In this document: positions 35,821 to 44,420 of the stretch, one piece after another
Numbering within the stretch: position 1 is the first letter of the stretch
Layout: each line of letters opens with the position of its first letter
NCBI RefSeq assembly: GCF_047601025.1
Contig: NZ_JASGJZ010000001.1
Span: 992,001-1,056,000 of the forward strand
DNA: 64,000 nucleotides
Direction of reading: 5' to 3'
DNA from: Pseudorhodoferax sp047601025
GTDB lineage: Bacteria; Pseudomonadota; Gammaproteobacteria; Burkholderiales; Burkholderiaceae_C
Notes under the pieces: generated by a model
The model's input: only the letters and a program-made list of their open reading frames with translations
Databases searched by the model: none
Told to the model about the DNA's origin: nothing
Translations under genes and position numbers: made by a program

Positions 35821-36407
35821 CCCAGGCCGACGCCGATCAGCACCGGATCGACGTCGAAGCTGCCGATCTTCTGGCCGGCGGCCTTCACGTCGGTGCCGAT
35901 CCAGACCTTCTTCACGTCGATGTTCAGCGACAGGCCCTTGTACGGCAGCGGGATGTCCACGCCCACCTGCAGCGCGCCGCCGAAGCTGTTCTTGTCGATG
36001 CTCACGCCGGCCGGCAGGTGCACCGAGCTGAAGCGCGTGTAGTTGATGCCGGCGCCCACGTAGGGGCGGATCTGGCCGGTCGGGTTGAAGTGGTACTGCG
36101 CCGTCAGCGTAGGCGGCAGGTGGCGCAGCGTGCCGATCGTGGCGCCGCCGGCGCGCAGGTCGTGCTTCTGCGGGTAGGTCAGGATCAACTCGGCCGCGAT
36201 GTTCGGCGTGAAGAAGTAGCTGATGTCGACTTCCGGGATCCACTTGTCGTTGACCGACAGGCCGAGGCCGGTGCTGTCGTGGTTGGCACTGTCGAGATGG
36301 ACGGCGCGCGCGCGCACCTGCCACGGGCCCTGGGCCGCGGTCTGCGCGACGGCGGCGCCAGCCGCCAGCATGCCCAGCACGGCGGCGGCGATCACTTGCT
36401 TCTTCAT
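35808..36407 (-). CDS. ompW: OmpW-family outer-membrane beta-barrel protein
   Basis: A 199-residue small porin. The signal peptide is KKQVIAAAVLGMLAAGAAVAQ, cleaved near AVA-Q. The mature part shows barrel strands and OmpW hallmarks: VNDKWIPEVDISYFFTPNIAAEL, TLTAQYHF, RPYVGAGINYTRF and the C-terminal aromatic GVGLGYRF for BAM recognition. OmpW forms an eight-stranded channel for small hydrophobic molecules. In enterobacteria it responds to oxygen through FNR, and a matching site lies upstream here. ATG at 36407 begins the signal peptide. Confidence 0.94.
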   Translation of the reverse strand: MKKQVIAAAVLGMLAAGAAVAQTAAQGPWQVRARAVHLDSANHDSTGLGLSVNDKWIPEVDISYFFTPNIAAELILTYPQKHDLRAGGATIGTLRHLPPTLTAQYHFNPTGQIRPYVGAGINYTRFSSVHLPAGVSIDKNSFGGALQVGVDIPLPYKGLSLNIDVKKVWIGTDVKAAGQKIGSFDVDPVLIGVGLGYRF

Positions 36408-36454
36408 GGTCTTGCTCTCTTGGATGTCTGCTCTGTGGGGATGTCCCATGGCCG

Positions 36455-36460
36455 ATTACA
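36455..36460 (-). promoter_or_regulatory. Candidate -10 box of ompW
   Basis: TGTAAT on the minus strand, about 48 bases before the ompW ATG. Together with the FNR-like site at 36483-36496 it has the spacing of a class II activated promoter. Confidence 0.4.
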
Positions 36461-36482
36461 GAGGCGCGGACCACGGCCGCGT

Positions 36483-36496
36483 TTGAGCCCGGTCAA
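36483..36496 (-). promoter_or_regulatory. FNR/ANR-like site upstream of ompW
   Basis: TTGA-N6-TCAA, a symmetric match to the cores of the FNR consensus half sites (TTGAT-N4-ATCAA). Its centre is about 41.5 bases upstream of the start predicted from the -10 at 36455-36460. A weaker match (TTGC-N6-TCAA) lies at 36532-36545. Confidence 0.45.
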
Positions 36497-36571
36497 GCAC
36501 GGCCGGCCGGTGCCGGGCGGCTGCAGCGGGTTTGCGCTGGGTCAAATCCCGGTGTCGCGTCTACGCGACGA

Positions 36572-37411
36572 TCACAGGCCCAGCCGGTCGCACAGCGCCA
36601 GCGTCGCGGCCGACTGGTTCATCGTGTAGAAGTGCAGCGCCGGGGCGCCGCCGGCGCGCAGGCGCTCGCACAGGCCGGCCACCACGTCCAGCCCGAAGGC
36701 CTTGATCGCCGCCGTGTCGTCGCCGAAGGCCTGCAGCCGCAGCCGGATCCAGCGCGGGATCTCGGCACCGCAGGCGTCGGAAAAGCGCATCAGCTGCGTC
36801 GAGCTCGTGATCGGCATGATGCCCGGCACGATCGGCAGGTCCAGCCCCTGGCGCTGGCACTCGTCGCGGAAGCGGAAGAACGCGTCGGCGTTGTAGAAGT
36901 ACTGCGTGATCGCGCCGTCGGCGCCGGCGCGCGCCTTGGCCGCGAAGGCCGCGAAGTCGGCCTCGGGCGAACGTGCCTGGGGGTGCACCTCGGGATAGGC
37001 CGCCACCTCGATGTGGAAGGCGTCGCCGGTCTCGGCGCGGATGAAGGCCACCAGGTCGCTGGCGTACTGGAACGCGCCGCCGGCGCCGTAGCCGCTGGGC
37101 AGGTCGCCGCGCAGCGCCACCAGGCGCCTGACGCCCATGGCGCGCAGCTCGGCCAGCTGCGCGCGCACGCTCTCGCGCGTGGCGCCGATGCACGAGAAGT
37201 GCGAGGCCGCGTCCACGCCCTCGGCCAGGATCTCGGCCACGGCGCCGAAGGTGCCCTGCTGCGTGGAGCCGCCGGCCCCGTAGGTCACCGAGCAGAACTG
37301 CGGCCGGCGCGCGTACAGCGCCTGGCGCACCGTGCGCAGCTTGGCGACGCCCTCGGGCGTCTTGGGCGGAAAGAACTCAAAGCTCACGGGGAGCGGGTTC
37401 GCGCTTGTCAT
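36572..37411 (-). CDS. metF: Methylenetetrahydrofolate reductase
   Basis: A 279-residue FAD enzyme that reduces 5,10-methylene-THF to 5-methyl-THF for methionine synthesis. The N-terminal SFEFFPPKTPEG holds the conserved Glu, and CSVTYGAGGST, HFSCIGATRE, ALRGDLPSG and QYFYNADAFFRF are family motifs. Last gene of the ahcY-tlyA-metF operon, overlapping tlyA by 4 bases. Together with AhcY it serves the activated-methyl cycle, which explains control by a SAH riboswitch. A small hairpin (36554-36569) lies just downstream but has no T-run. Confidence 0.97.
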   Translation of the reverse strand: MTSANPLPVSFEFFPPKTPEGVAKLRTVRQALYARRPQFCSVTYGAGGSTQQGTFGAVAEILAEGVDAASHFSCIGATRESVRAQLAELRAMGVRRLVALRGDLPSGYGAGGAFQYASDLVAFIRAETGDAFHIEVAAYPEVHPQARSPEADFAAFAAKARAGADGAITQYFYNADAFFRFRDECQRQGLDLPIVPGIMPITSSTQLMRFSDACGAEIPRWIRLRLQAFGDDTAAIKAFGLDVVAGLCERLRAGGAPALHFYTMNQSAATLALCDRLGL

Positions 37412-38163
37412 GTTGTCCTCAACACCATCAGGAATTCGCGGTTGCCATCGCCGCCCAGGATCGGGCTGTCGTACCAGCCGGCGACCGCCAGGCCCAGCGC
37501 ACCGGCGCAGGCGCGCAGCTTGTCCTGCACCTCGCCGTAGGCGGCGGCATCGCGCACGATGCCGCCCTTGCCGATGCGGCCGGGCTGCAGCTCGAACTGC
37601 GGCTTGGCCAGCAGCAGCATCGTGCCGCCGGCCGCCAGCAGCGGCGCCAGCGCCGGCAGCACCAGCGTCAGCGAGATGAAGGACAGGTCGCCGACCACCA
37701 GGTCGAAGCCGCCGGCCGGCAGCGCACCGCCCAGGTCGGCGGCCGCCAGCGCGCGGGCGTTCACGCCCTCCAGCGCCGTCACGCGCACGTCGCCGCGCAG
37801 CCGTCCGTGCAGCTGGCCGTGGCCCACGTCCACGCCGACCACGCGCGCCGCGCCGTGCTGCAGCAGGCAGTCGGTGAAGCCGCCGGTGGACTGGCCCACG
37901 TCCAGGCAGATCCGGCCCCGCGCGTCCACGCCGGCCAGGCGCAGCGCGGCTTCGAGCTTCAGGCCGCCGCGCGAGACGTAGCGCGTCTCGGCGTCGTCCT
38001 CCAGCTGCAGCTCGGCCGCGGCCGGCAGTTCCTCGCCGTTCTTGGCCACGCGCCGCCATGCGCCCTCCGGCAGCCGCCACTGCACGCCGGCCGCGATCAG
38101 CCGCTGCGCCTGCGCGCGCGAGGCGGCCCGGCCGCGCTCCACCAGCAGCTGGTCGGCGCGCAT
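37408..38163 (-). CDS. tlyA: TlyA-family rRNA 2'-O-methyltransferase
   Basis: A 251-residue protein with an N-terminal S4 domain (RADQLLVERGRAASRAQAQR begins it) and an FtsJ-like Rossmann methyltransferase domain. The SAM motif is CLDVGQSTGGFTDCLLQ, followed by GVDVGHGQLH and LVVGDLSFISL. TlyA methylates 16S C1409 and/or 23S C1920; homologues elsewhere have also been called hemolysins. As a SAM user that produces SAH, its place between ahcY and metF fits the riboswitch logic. 13 bases downstream of ahcY. Confidence 0.93.
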   Translation of the reverse strand: MRADQLLVERGRAASRAQAQRLIAAGVQWRLPEGAWRRVAKNGEELPAAAELQLEDDAETRYVSRGGLKLEAALRLAGVDARGRICLDVGQSTGGFTDCLLQHGAARVVGVDVGHGQLHGRLRGDVRVTALEGVNARALAAADLGGALPAGGFDLVVGDLSFISLTLVLPALAPLLAAGGTMLLLAKPQFELQPGRIGKGGIVRDAAAYGEVQDKLRACAGALGLAVAGWYDSPILGGDGNREFLMVLRTT

Positions 38164-38176
38164 CGCCCTGCGTCGC

Positions 38177-39634
<1,458 letters not shown>

Positions 39635-39714
39635 CGAAGCTCCATGCTCCCTCGTCGGAGGGCGGGTTGATCACAGCCACGGCCTGGGGGGAAGCACTCA
39701 CCGCACGGAGCCGC

Positions 39715-39792
39715 GGGCGAGCGTCGTTGCGAAGGGGGATCCGAGCCTCGCGGCCGCTCCGCCATGGCGGGGACCGCTGCAACGCTCCTCGG
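39715..39792 (-). promoter_or_regulatory. SAH riboswitch upstream of ahcY
   Basis: Read on the minus strand, the leader starts CCGAGGAGCGTTGC, contains GAGGCTCGG, and ends GCAACGACGCTCG. These match the conserved blocks of the S-adenosylhomocysteine riboswitch, in order and spacing: CCGAGGAGCGYUGC, CCAGGCUCGG-like and CAACGGCGCUC. GAGCGTTGC can pair with GCAACG-A-CGCTC to form P1. It begins a few bases after the expected transcription start and lies about 80 bases before the ahcY ATG. SAH binding is known to raise expression of such genes. Confidence 0.88.
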
Positions 39793-39802
39793 AAGGCTGC
39801 GG

Positions 39803-39808
39803 ATTATA
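39803..39808 (-). promoter_or_regulatory. -10 box of the ahcY operon
   Basis: A perfect TATAAT on the minus strand, placing the start near 39796, just before the riboswitch aptamer. The promoter lies at the very end of the upstream pcaB gene. The -35 region is weak. Confidence 0.6.
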
Positions 39809-41006
39809 GGGAAGCGAGCGCCGCCAGGCGCTGGCGCGCCAGCGTGCCCGCGGCGGCGGCCAGGCCGGGCGCGAACCACTCGCGCGCCACCTCGGGCGCC
39901 AGGCCCTCGCGCGCGCGGCCGATGTTGGCCTGCATGCGGGCCGCGTCCACGCGCAGGCCCGGCAGCGCGACCGCCAGCGCGCGCACGCTGCCGTGCACGG
40001 CCATCCACAGCGCCGGCCACTCGGCCAGCTCAGCCTGCCAGCCGCCCAGCGCGCGCTCGTGCTGCTGCACCATCGCGGCCAGCAGGCCCGCCACGCGCTG
40101 CGGCGCGCGCTGCGCCGCAGCCAGCGCCACCATGGCGGCGACCGGGTTGCGCTTGTGCGGCATGACCGAGGAGCTGCCGCGGCCCGGCTCGGCCGGCTCC
40201 ATGACCTCGCCGACCTCGTGCTGGCCCAGCAGCGCCAGGTCGGCCGCCAGCTTGCCCAGGCTGCCCGCCAGCAGCCCCAGCGCGCAGCCCAGCGCGACCC
40301 ATTCGTCGCGCTGCGTGTGCCAGGCTGCGCCGCCGTCGCGCAGGCCCAGCGCCGCCGCCATGCGCGCGCGCACGGCGGCGATGCGCGCCGCATCGGCGCC
40401 GGCCTGCATCTGCGCCAGCGTGCCCACGCCGCCGCCCAGCTGCAGCTGCAGGGCCTGGGCCGCCGCCGCGCGCAGCCGCGTGCGGGCCCGCAGCAGCGGC
40501 GCGGCCCAGTCCACGCACTTGAGGCCGAAGCTGGTGACCGAGGCCGGCTGCATCAGCGTGCGCGCCAGGATCGGCGTGTCCGCATGGCGCGCGGCCAGCG
40601 CCAGCAGGGCGCGGATGGCCGCGTCCAGGTCGGCCTCGACCAGCGCCAGCGCGTCGCGCGTGACCAGCGCCAGCGCGGTGTCGATGACGTCCTGGCTGGT
40701 GCTGCCGTGGTGCGTGAAGGCCACCGCGTCGGGATTGAACAGGCCCACGGCCTCGCGCAGCGCCTTGAGCAGCGGGATCGCCACACTGCCGGCGCGGCCG
40801 CTCTCGCGCACGATCTTGCCGACGTCGAACAGCTCGACCTTGCAGGTGTCGATGATGGAGCGGGCCGCCGGCGCCGGGACCAGGCCTTCCTCGGCCTGGG
40901 CCTGGGCCAGCGCCGCCTCGAAGCGCAGCATCGCGGCCACGACGCTGGTGCCGCCGAACACGGCGACCGTCTCCGACGTCGACAGGTAGTCCTCGAAGAT
41001 GCTCAT
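39804..41006 (-). CDS. pcaB: 3-carboxy-cis,cis-muconate cycloisomerase
   Basis: A 400-residue member of the fumarase/aspartase superfamily, acting in the protocatechuate branch of the beta-ketoadipate pathway. The superfamily signature is GSSSVMPHKRNP with the catalytic-loop Ser. FTHHGSTSQDVIDTAL and LGGGVGTLAQM are also typical of PcaB. It is the last gene of a minus-strand operon with an MHS transporter and an AroE-like dehydrogenase, under an IclR regulator. No other pca genes are in the window. Confidence 0.9.
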   Translation of the reverse strand: MSIFEDYLSTSETVAVFGGTSVVAAMLRFEAALAQAQAEEGLVPAPAARSIIDTCKVELFDVGKIVRESGRAGSVAIPLLKALREAVGLFNPDAVAFTHHGSTSQDVIDTALALVTRDALALVEADLDAAIRALLALAARHADTPILARTLMQPASVTSFGLKCVDWAAPLLRARTRLRAAAAQALQLQLGGGVGTLAQMQAGADAARIAAVRARMAAALGLRDGGAAWHTQRDEWVALGCALGLLAGSLGKLAADLALLGQHEVGEVMEPAEPGRGSSSVMPHKRNPVAAMVALAAAQRAPQRVAGLLAAMVQQHERALGGWQAELAEWPALWMAVHGSVRALAVALPGLRVDAARMQANIGRAREGLAPEVAREWFAPGLAAAAGTLARQRLAALASL

Positions 41007-41024
41007 GGCCGCGCCGGCCGCGCG

Positions 41025-41894
41025 TCAGTACTGCAGCGTGGCGACCGACCGCAGCTCCTCGGCCGTGGTGGTGCCGAAGCCGAAGAACTCCAGGTAGGCC
41101 GGGATCTGCTCGAACAGCATGTCGGTGCCGACCTGGATCTGGCAGCCCTTGTCCAGCGCGGCGCGCAGCAGCGGCGTGATCTCGGTCTTCATGACGACCT
41201 CGCCGACGAAGGTGTCCGGCGCGATGCGCGCCACGTCGAACGGCAGCGGATCGCCTTCGTTCATGCCCAGCGGCGTGGCGTTGACGATGATGTCGTAGCC
41301 GGCCGGATCGTTGGAGCCGGTGCGCACCTGCAGCTGCGGATAGTGCTGGCGCAGGCGCTCGCCCAGCGCCTCGGCCGAGGCGCTGCGCGCGTCGAACAGC
41401 GCCAGCTCGGCCGCGCCGGCCTGGGCGATCGAGGCCGCGATGGCCGAGCCCACGCCGCCGGCGCCGGAGACCAGCACCCGCGCACCGGCGAAGCTGCGGC
41501 CCTTGCGCTGCACGCCGCGCACGAAGCCGGCGCCGTCGAACATGTCGCCCAGCAGGCTACCGTCGGGCCGCTTGAGCACGGCATTGCAGGCGCCGGCGAT
41601 GCGGGCCGTGGGCGTGGCCTCGTCCACCATGTCCAGCGTCACGACCTTGTGCGGCATCGTGACCAGCGCCCCCCGCAGGTTCGAGAAGCGCATGATCTGG
41701 CGCAGCGAGACGGCGTAGTCCTCGGCCTGCACGCCCATCGGGACGACCACCGCGTCGATGCCGCGGTGCGCGAACCAGGGGTTGTAGATCATCGGCGCCT
41801 TGAAGCTGGCCGTGGGGTAGCCCAGGTGCGCGATCAGCGTGGTCTTGCCGGTGATCATGGGCACCGGCGGCGTGGGAACGGTCGTGTCGCTCAT
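41025..41894 (-). CDS. Shikimate dehydrogenase-like oxidoreductase (paralogue 1)
   Basis: A 289-residue AroE-fold protein. Catalytic-type Lys83 (TMPHK), Asn104 and Asp120 are retained, and the dinucleotide motif is SGAGGVGSAIAASIAQAG. The substrate-binding N-terminal motif differs from AroE: where G-x-P-x-x-H-S-x-S-P would place two serines for the shikimate carboxylate, this protein reads GYPTASFKAP. Also GDMFDGAGF replaces the usual NTDGxGF. It belongs to a catabolic AroE-like subgroup, perhaps acting on quinate, shikimate or a relative; the substrate is not certain. 6 bases from the transporter gene and 18 from pcaB. Confidence 0.85.
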   Translation of the reverse strand: MSDTTVPTPPVPMITGKTTLIAHLGYPTASFKAPMIYNPWFAHRGIDAVVVPMGVQAEDYAVSLRQIMRFSNLRGALVTMPHKVVTLDMVDEATPTARIAGACNAVLKRPDGSLLGDMFDGAGFVRGVQRKGRSFAGARVLVSGAGGVGSAIAASIAQAGAAELALFDARSASAEALGERLRQHYPQLQVRTGSNDPAGYDIIVNATPLGMNEGDPLPFDVARIAPDTFVGEVVMKTEITPLLRAALDKGCQIQVGTDMLFEQIPAYLEFFGFGTTTAEELRSVATLQY

Positions 41895-41900
41895 CGTGGT

Positions 41901-43298
41901 TCAGGCGGCGTTGCCGCGCAGGGATTGCTCGCGCAGGCGATGGTATTCCTCGGCCGGGACCGGGACGGCATCGGGCTGGCCGAGATCGCTCATGTGGATG
42001 CGGAAGGTCTCGCGGGCGCTGGCGGCGGCCAGCGCGGCGATCACGGTGATGCCGAAAGCCAGCGCGCCCACGGTCAGCCAGATGTTCTGCGCGCCGGGCG
42101 GGGCCACGAAGGTGAACAGCGCCGGCAGCATGGCCGTGGCGGCCGTGCCCAGGTTCTGCGAGATGGCCATCGCCGACACGCGGGTGCGCGTGGGGAACAG
42201 CTCGGGGTAGAAGCTGGGGAACACGGCGTTGTAGCCCTGGTAGACCACGCCCCACATCAACAGCGACATGATCACCGCCAGCGTCACGTTGTGGATGCTG
42301 ATGGCGTACAGGTAGCCGAAGGCCAGCAGCCCGGACAGCAGCGAGCCGACGATCAGCGGCGGCTTGCGGCCGATCCGGTCGGACAGGTTGCCGACGTACG
42401 GGATCACCACCACGGCCAGGATGTTGCCCAGCACCGGGATCCACAGGTACACGTCCTTGGCGAAGCCGACGCCGTAGGCTGGCTGCACCGCGTAGGCGGC
42501 GCCGAAGATCGTGGCCACCACCGGGATCACGTTCATCAGCGCCATCAGCACCACGCGGACCATGTCCTTCCAGGAGTACTTGAAGGCGTCGACGATGGGC
42601 GAGCGCGCGCGCTGCGTCTGCACGCTCTTGTCGGTGAAGGCCGGCGTCTCGTCCACTTCGCGGCGGATGATCCAGCCGGCCACGATCACGATGAAGGACA
42701 GCAGGAACGGGATGCGCCAGCCCCAGCTGTTGAAGGCCTCCTCGGGCATGTAGTGGGCCAGCGGCAGGAACACCGCGGCGGCCAGGATCTGGCCGGCCTG
42801 CACGCCCTGCAGCGTGAAGCTGGCGAAGAAGCCGCGGCGGCCGAACGGCGCGTGCTCCAGGATCATCGAGCTGGCGCCGGAGATCTCGCCGGCCACCGCG
42901 AAGCCCTGCACCAGGCGGCACACCACCAGCAGGAACGGCGCCCACAGGCCGATCTGGTCGTAGGTGGGCAGCAGGCCCACGGCGATGGTCGAGAAGCCCA
43001 TCAGGAACATGCACCAGATCAGCACCGACTTGCGCCCGTGCGTGTCGCCCAGGTGGCCCAGCACGAAGGCGCCGATGGGCCGGGCCACGTAGCCCACGCC
43101 GTAGGTGGCCAGCGAGGCGATGATGGCGATGGCCGGGTCGCCCTTGGGAAAGAAGATCTGCGGAAAGATCAGCGAGGCGGCGGTCGCGTAGATGAAGAAG
43201 TCGTAATACTCCAGCGCCGAGCCGATCCAGCCGCTGGCTGCGGCCTTCTTCGACTGGTGCCGGCCCTGCGGCTCGGACGCCGTGGCAGAACTGCTCAT
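41901..43298 (-). CDS. MHS-family MFS transporter
   Basis: A 465-residue major facilitator with 12 predicted helices, of the metabolite:H+ symporter (ShiA/KgtP/PcaT-like) type. GWIGSALEYYDFFIYATAASL opens it (SALEYYDFFIYATA is the diagnostic core). GHLGDTHGRKSVL is the loop 2-3 motif, and RLVQGFAVAGEISGA and GFFASFTLQG follow. It probably imports the cyclic acid degraded by the two downstream enzymes. ATG at 43298. Its promoter faces that of the IclR gene across a region with two operator-like palindromes. Confidence 0.92.
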   Translation of the reverse strand: MSSSATASEPQGRHQSKKAAASGWIGSALEYYDFFIYATAASLIFPQIFFPKGDPAIAIIASLATYGVGYVARPIGAFVLGHLGDTHGRKSVLIWCMFLMGFSTIAVGLLPTYDQIGLWAPFLLVVCRLVQGFAVAGEISGASSMILEHAPFGRRGFFASFTLQGVQAGQILAAAVFLPLAHYMPEEAFNSWGWRIPFLLSFIVIVAGWIIRREVDETPAFTDKSVQTQRARSPIVDAFKYSWKDMVRVVLMALMNVIPVVATIFGAAYAVQPAYGVGFAKDVYLWIPVLGNILAVVVIPYVGNLSDRIGRKPPLIVGSLLSGLLAFGYLYAISIHNVTLAVIMSLLMWGVVYQGYNAVFPSFYPELFPTRTRVSAMAISQNLGTAATAMLPALFTFVAPPGAQNIWLTVGALAFGITVIAALAAASARETFRIHMSDLGQPDAVPVPAEEYHRLREQSLRGNAA

Positions 43299-43399
43299 GC
43301 TTGTCTCCAAAAAGATGTTCGACGGGCACACGCATGGTGCGTGTGGGTCGCAATGTAGAAGGGCGGCATGCATCGGCACAGCCCGGGAACAAGCCGCTT

Positions 43400-43414
43400 G
43401 TTCGATCATCGATC
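43400..43414. promoter_or_regulatory. IclR-family operator, site 1
   Basis: GTTCGATCATCGATC matches 13 of 15 positions of the perfect palindrome at 43421-43435. The two sites start 21 bases apart, two helical turns. Confidence 0.6.
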
Positions 43415-43420
43415 ATTTTG

Positions 43421-43435
43421 GTTCGATAATCGAAC
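43421..43435. promoter_or_regulatory. IclR-family operator, site 2
   Basis: GTTCGATAATCGAAC is a perfect palindrome about one central base. It is very close to the GTTCGATAATCGCAC box bound by PcaU/PobR-type IclR regulators in Acinetobacter and Pseudomonas. It lies 26 bases before the regulator ATG and about 120 bases before the divergent transporter operon. Confidence 0.75.
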
Positions 43436-43461
43436 AGTCCTAGGGTTTCCACCAGACCCCG

Positions 43462-44244
43462 ATGCCCACCCTCCCCCCTGGCCCTGCCGCCCTGGACCGG
43501 CGCGACTGGATCGCCGGGCTGGAGCGCGGCCTGGCGATCATCGAGTGCTTCGACGGCGAGCATCCGCGCATGACGGCCAGCGAGGTCGGCCTGCGCTGCG
43601 GCATGACGCGCACGGCCGCGCGGCGCTACCTGCTGACGCTGCAGCACATCGGCCACGTGGCCGGCGACGGCAAGCTGTTCTGGCTGACGCCGCGGGTGCT
43701 GCGGCTGGGCCAGTCGTACCTGGAATCGGCCCGGCTGCCGCGTGTGGTGCAGCCCTTCCTGCAGCGCGTGGCGGCCGGCACGCACGAGACCGCCTACCTG
43801 TCGGTGCTGGACGGCGACGAGGTGGTCTTCATCGCCCGCAACGGCCCCAACCGCAGCATGAACACCGGCTACGTGCTGGGCGCGCGCGCGCCGGCGCAGC
43901 TGACGGCCTCGGGCCTGCTGATGCTGGCGCTGCGCCCGCAGGACGAGACCGAGCACTGGCTGGCCACGCGCGAGCTGGTGGTGTTCACCTCGCACACCAT
44001 CGCCAGCAAGGAGCGGATGGCGCTGGAGTTCGCGCGCATCCGCGCCCAGGGCTGGGCGCTGTCGGAGCAGCAGCTGGACCTGAACTCGCGCGGCATCGCC
44101 GTACCGCTGCGCGACCGCCACGGCACCCTGGTCGGCGCGCTGAACGTGACCATGCCCATGGGCCACGAGAGCAGCGAGGACGCGGTCGCCCGCGTGCTGC
44201 CGGTGCTGCGCGAGACGGCGCAGGCGATGCGCAACCTGATCTAG
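43462..44244 (+). CDS. IclR-family regulator (PcaR/PcaU/PobR type)
   Basis: A 260-residue regulator. The N-terminal winged helix (about 16-75, with GLERGLAIIECF and SEVGLRCGMTRTAARRYLLTL) and C-terminal effector domain (SVLDGDEVVFIAR, MNTGYVLGARAPA, SMNTG) are those of the protocatechuate/4-hydroxybenzoate subgroup. It is divergent from the transporter-dehydrogenase-pcaB operon, and two operator-like palindromes lie between. The effector is likely a pathway intermediate such as protocatechuate or beta-ketoadipate (inference). Confidence 0.92.
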   Translation: MPTLPPGPAALDRRDWIAGLERGLAIIECFDGEHPRMTASEVGLRCGMTRTAARRYLLTLQHIGHVAGDGKLFWLTPRVLRLGQSYLESARLPRVVQPFLQRVAAGTHETAYLSVLDGDEVVFIARNGPNRSMNTGYVLGARAPAQLTASGLLMLALRPQDETEHWLATRELVVFTSHTIASKERMALEFARIRAQGWALSEQQLDLNSRGIAVPLRDRHGTLVGALNVTMPMGHESSEDAVARVLPVLRETAQAMRNLI

Positions 44245-44420
44245 CACGCCATGCCCCGGGAATGCGCGAGCCCTTGGCCGGGCGGCAACGCCGCGCGCCG
44301 GACGCCCGCTCGCATGCCACCAGCGCTCGGTCCGGCCGGCAGGCAGCAGCTCCGCCGCCGACGCGGCCCCAGGCGGCAGAATGGCGCGCACCCGACAGCC
44401 AGGGCACGAGGAGTGTTTCG

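Noticed and set aside
36554..36569. GTCGCGT/ACGCGAC hairpin after metF as an intrinsic terminator
   Set aside because: The stem is perfect but has a 2-base loop and no U-run on the metF strand.
39993..43358. An 1121-codon plus-strand frame opposite pcaB, the AroE-like gene and the MHS transporter
   Set aside because: The three minus-strand genes have full motif support and operon spacing. The plus-strand frame has none.
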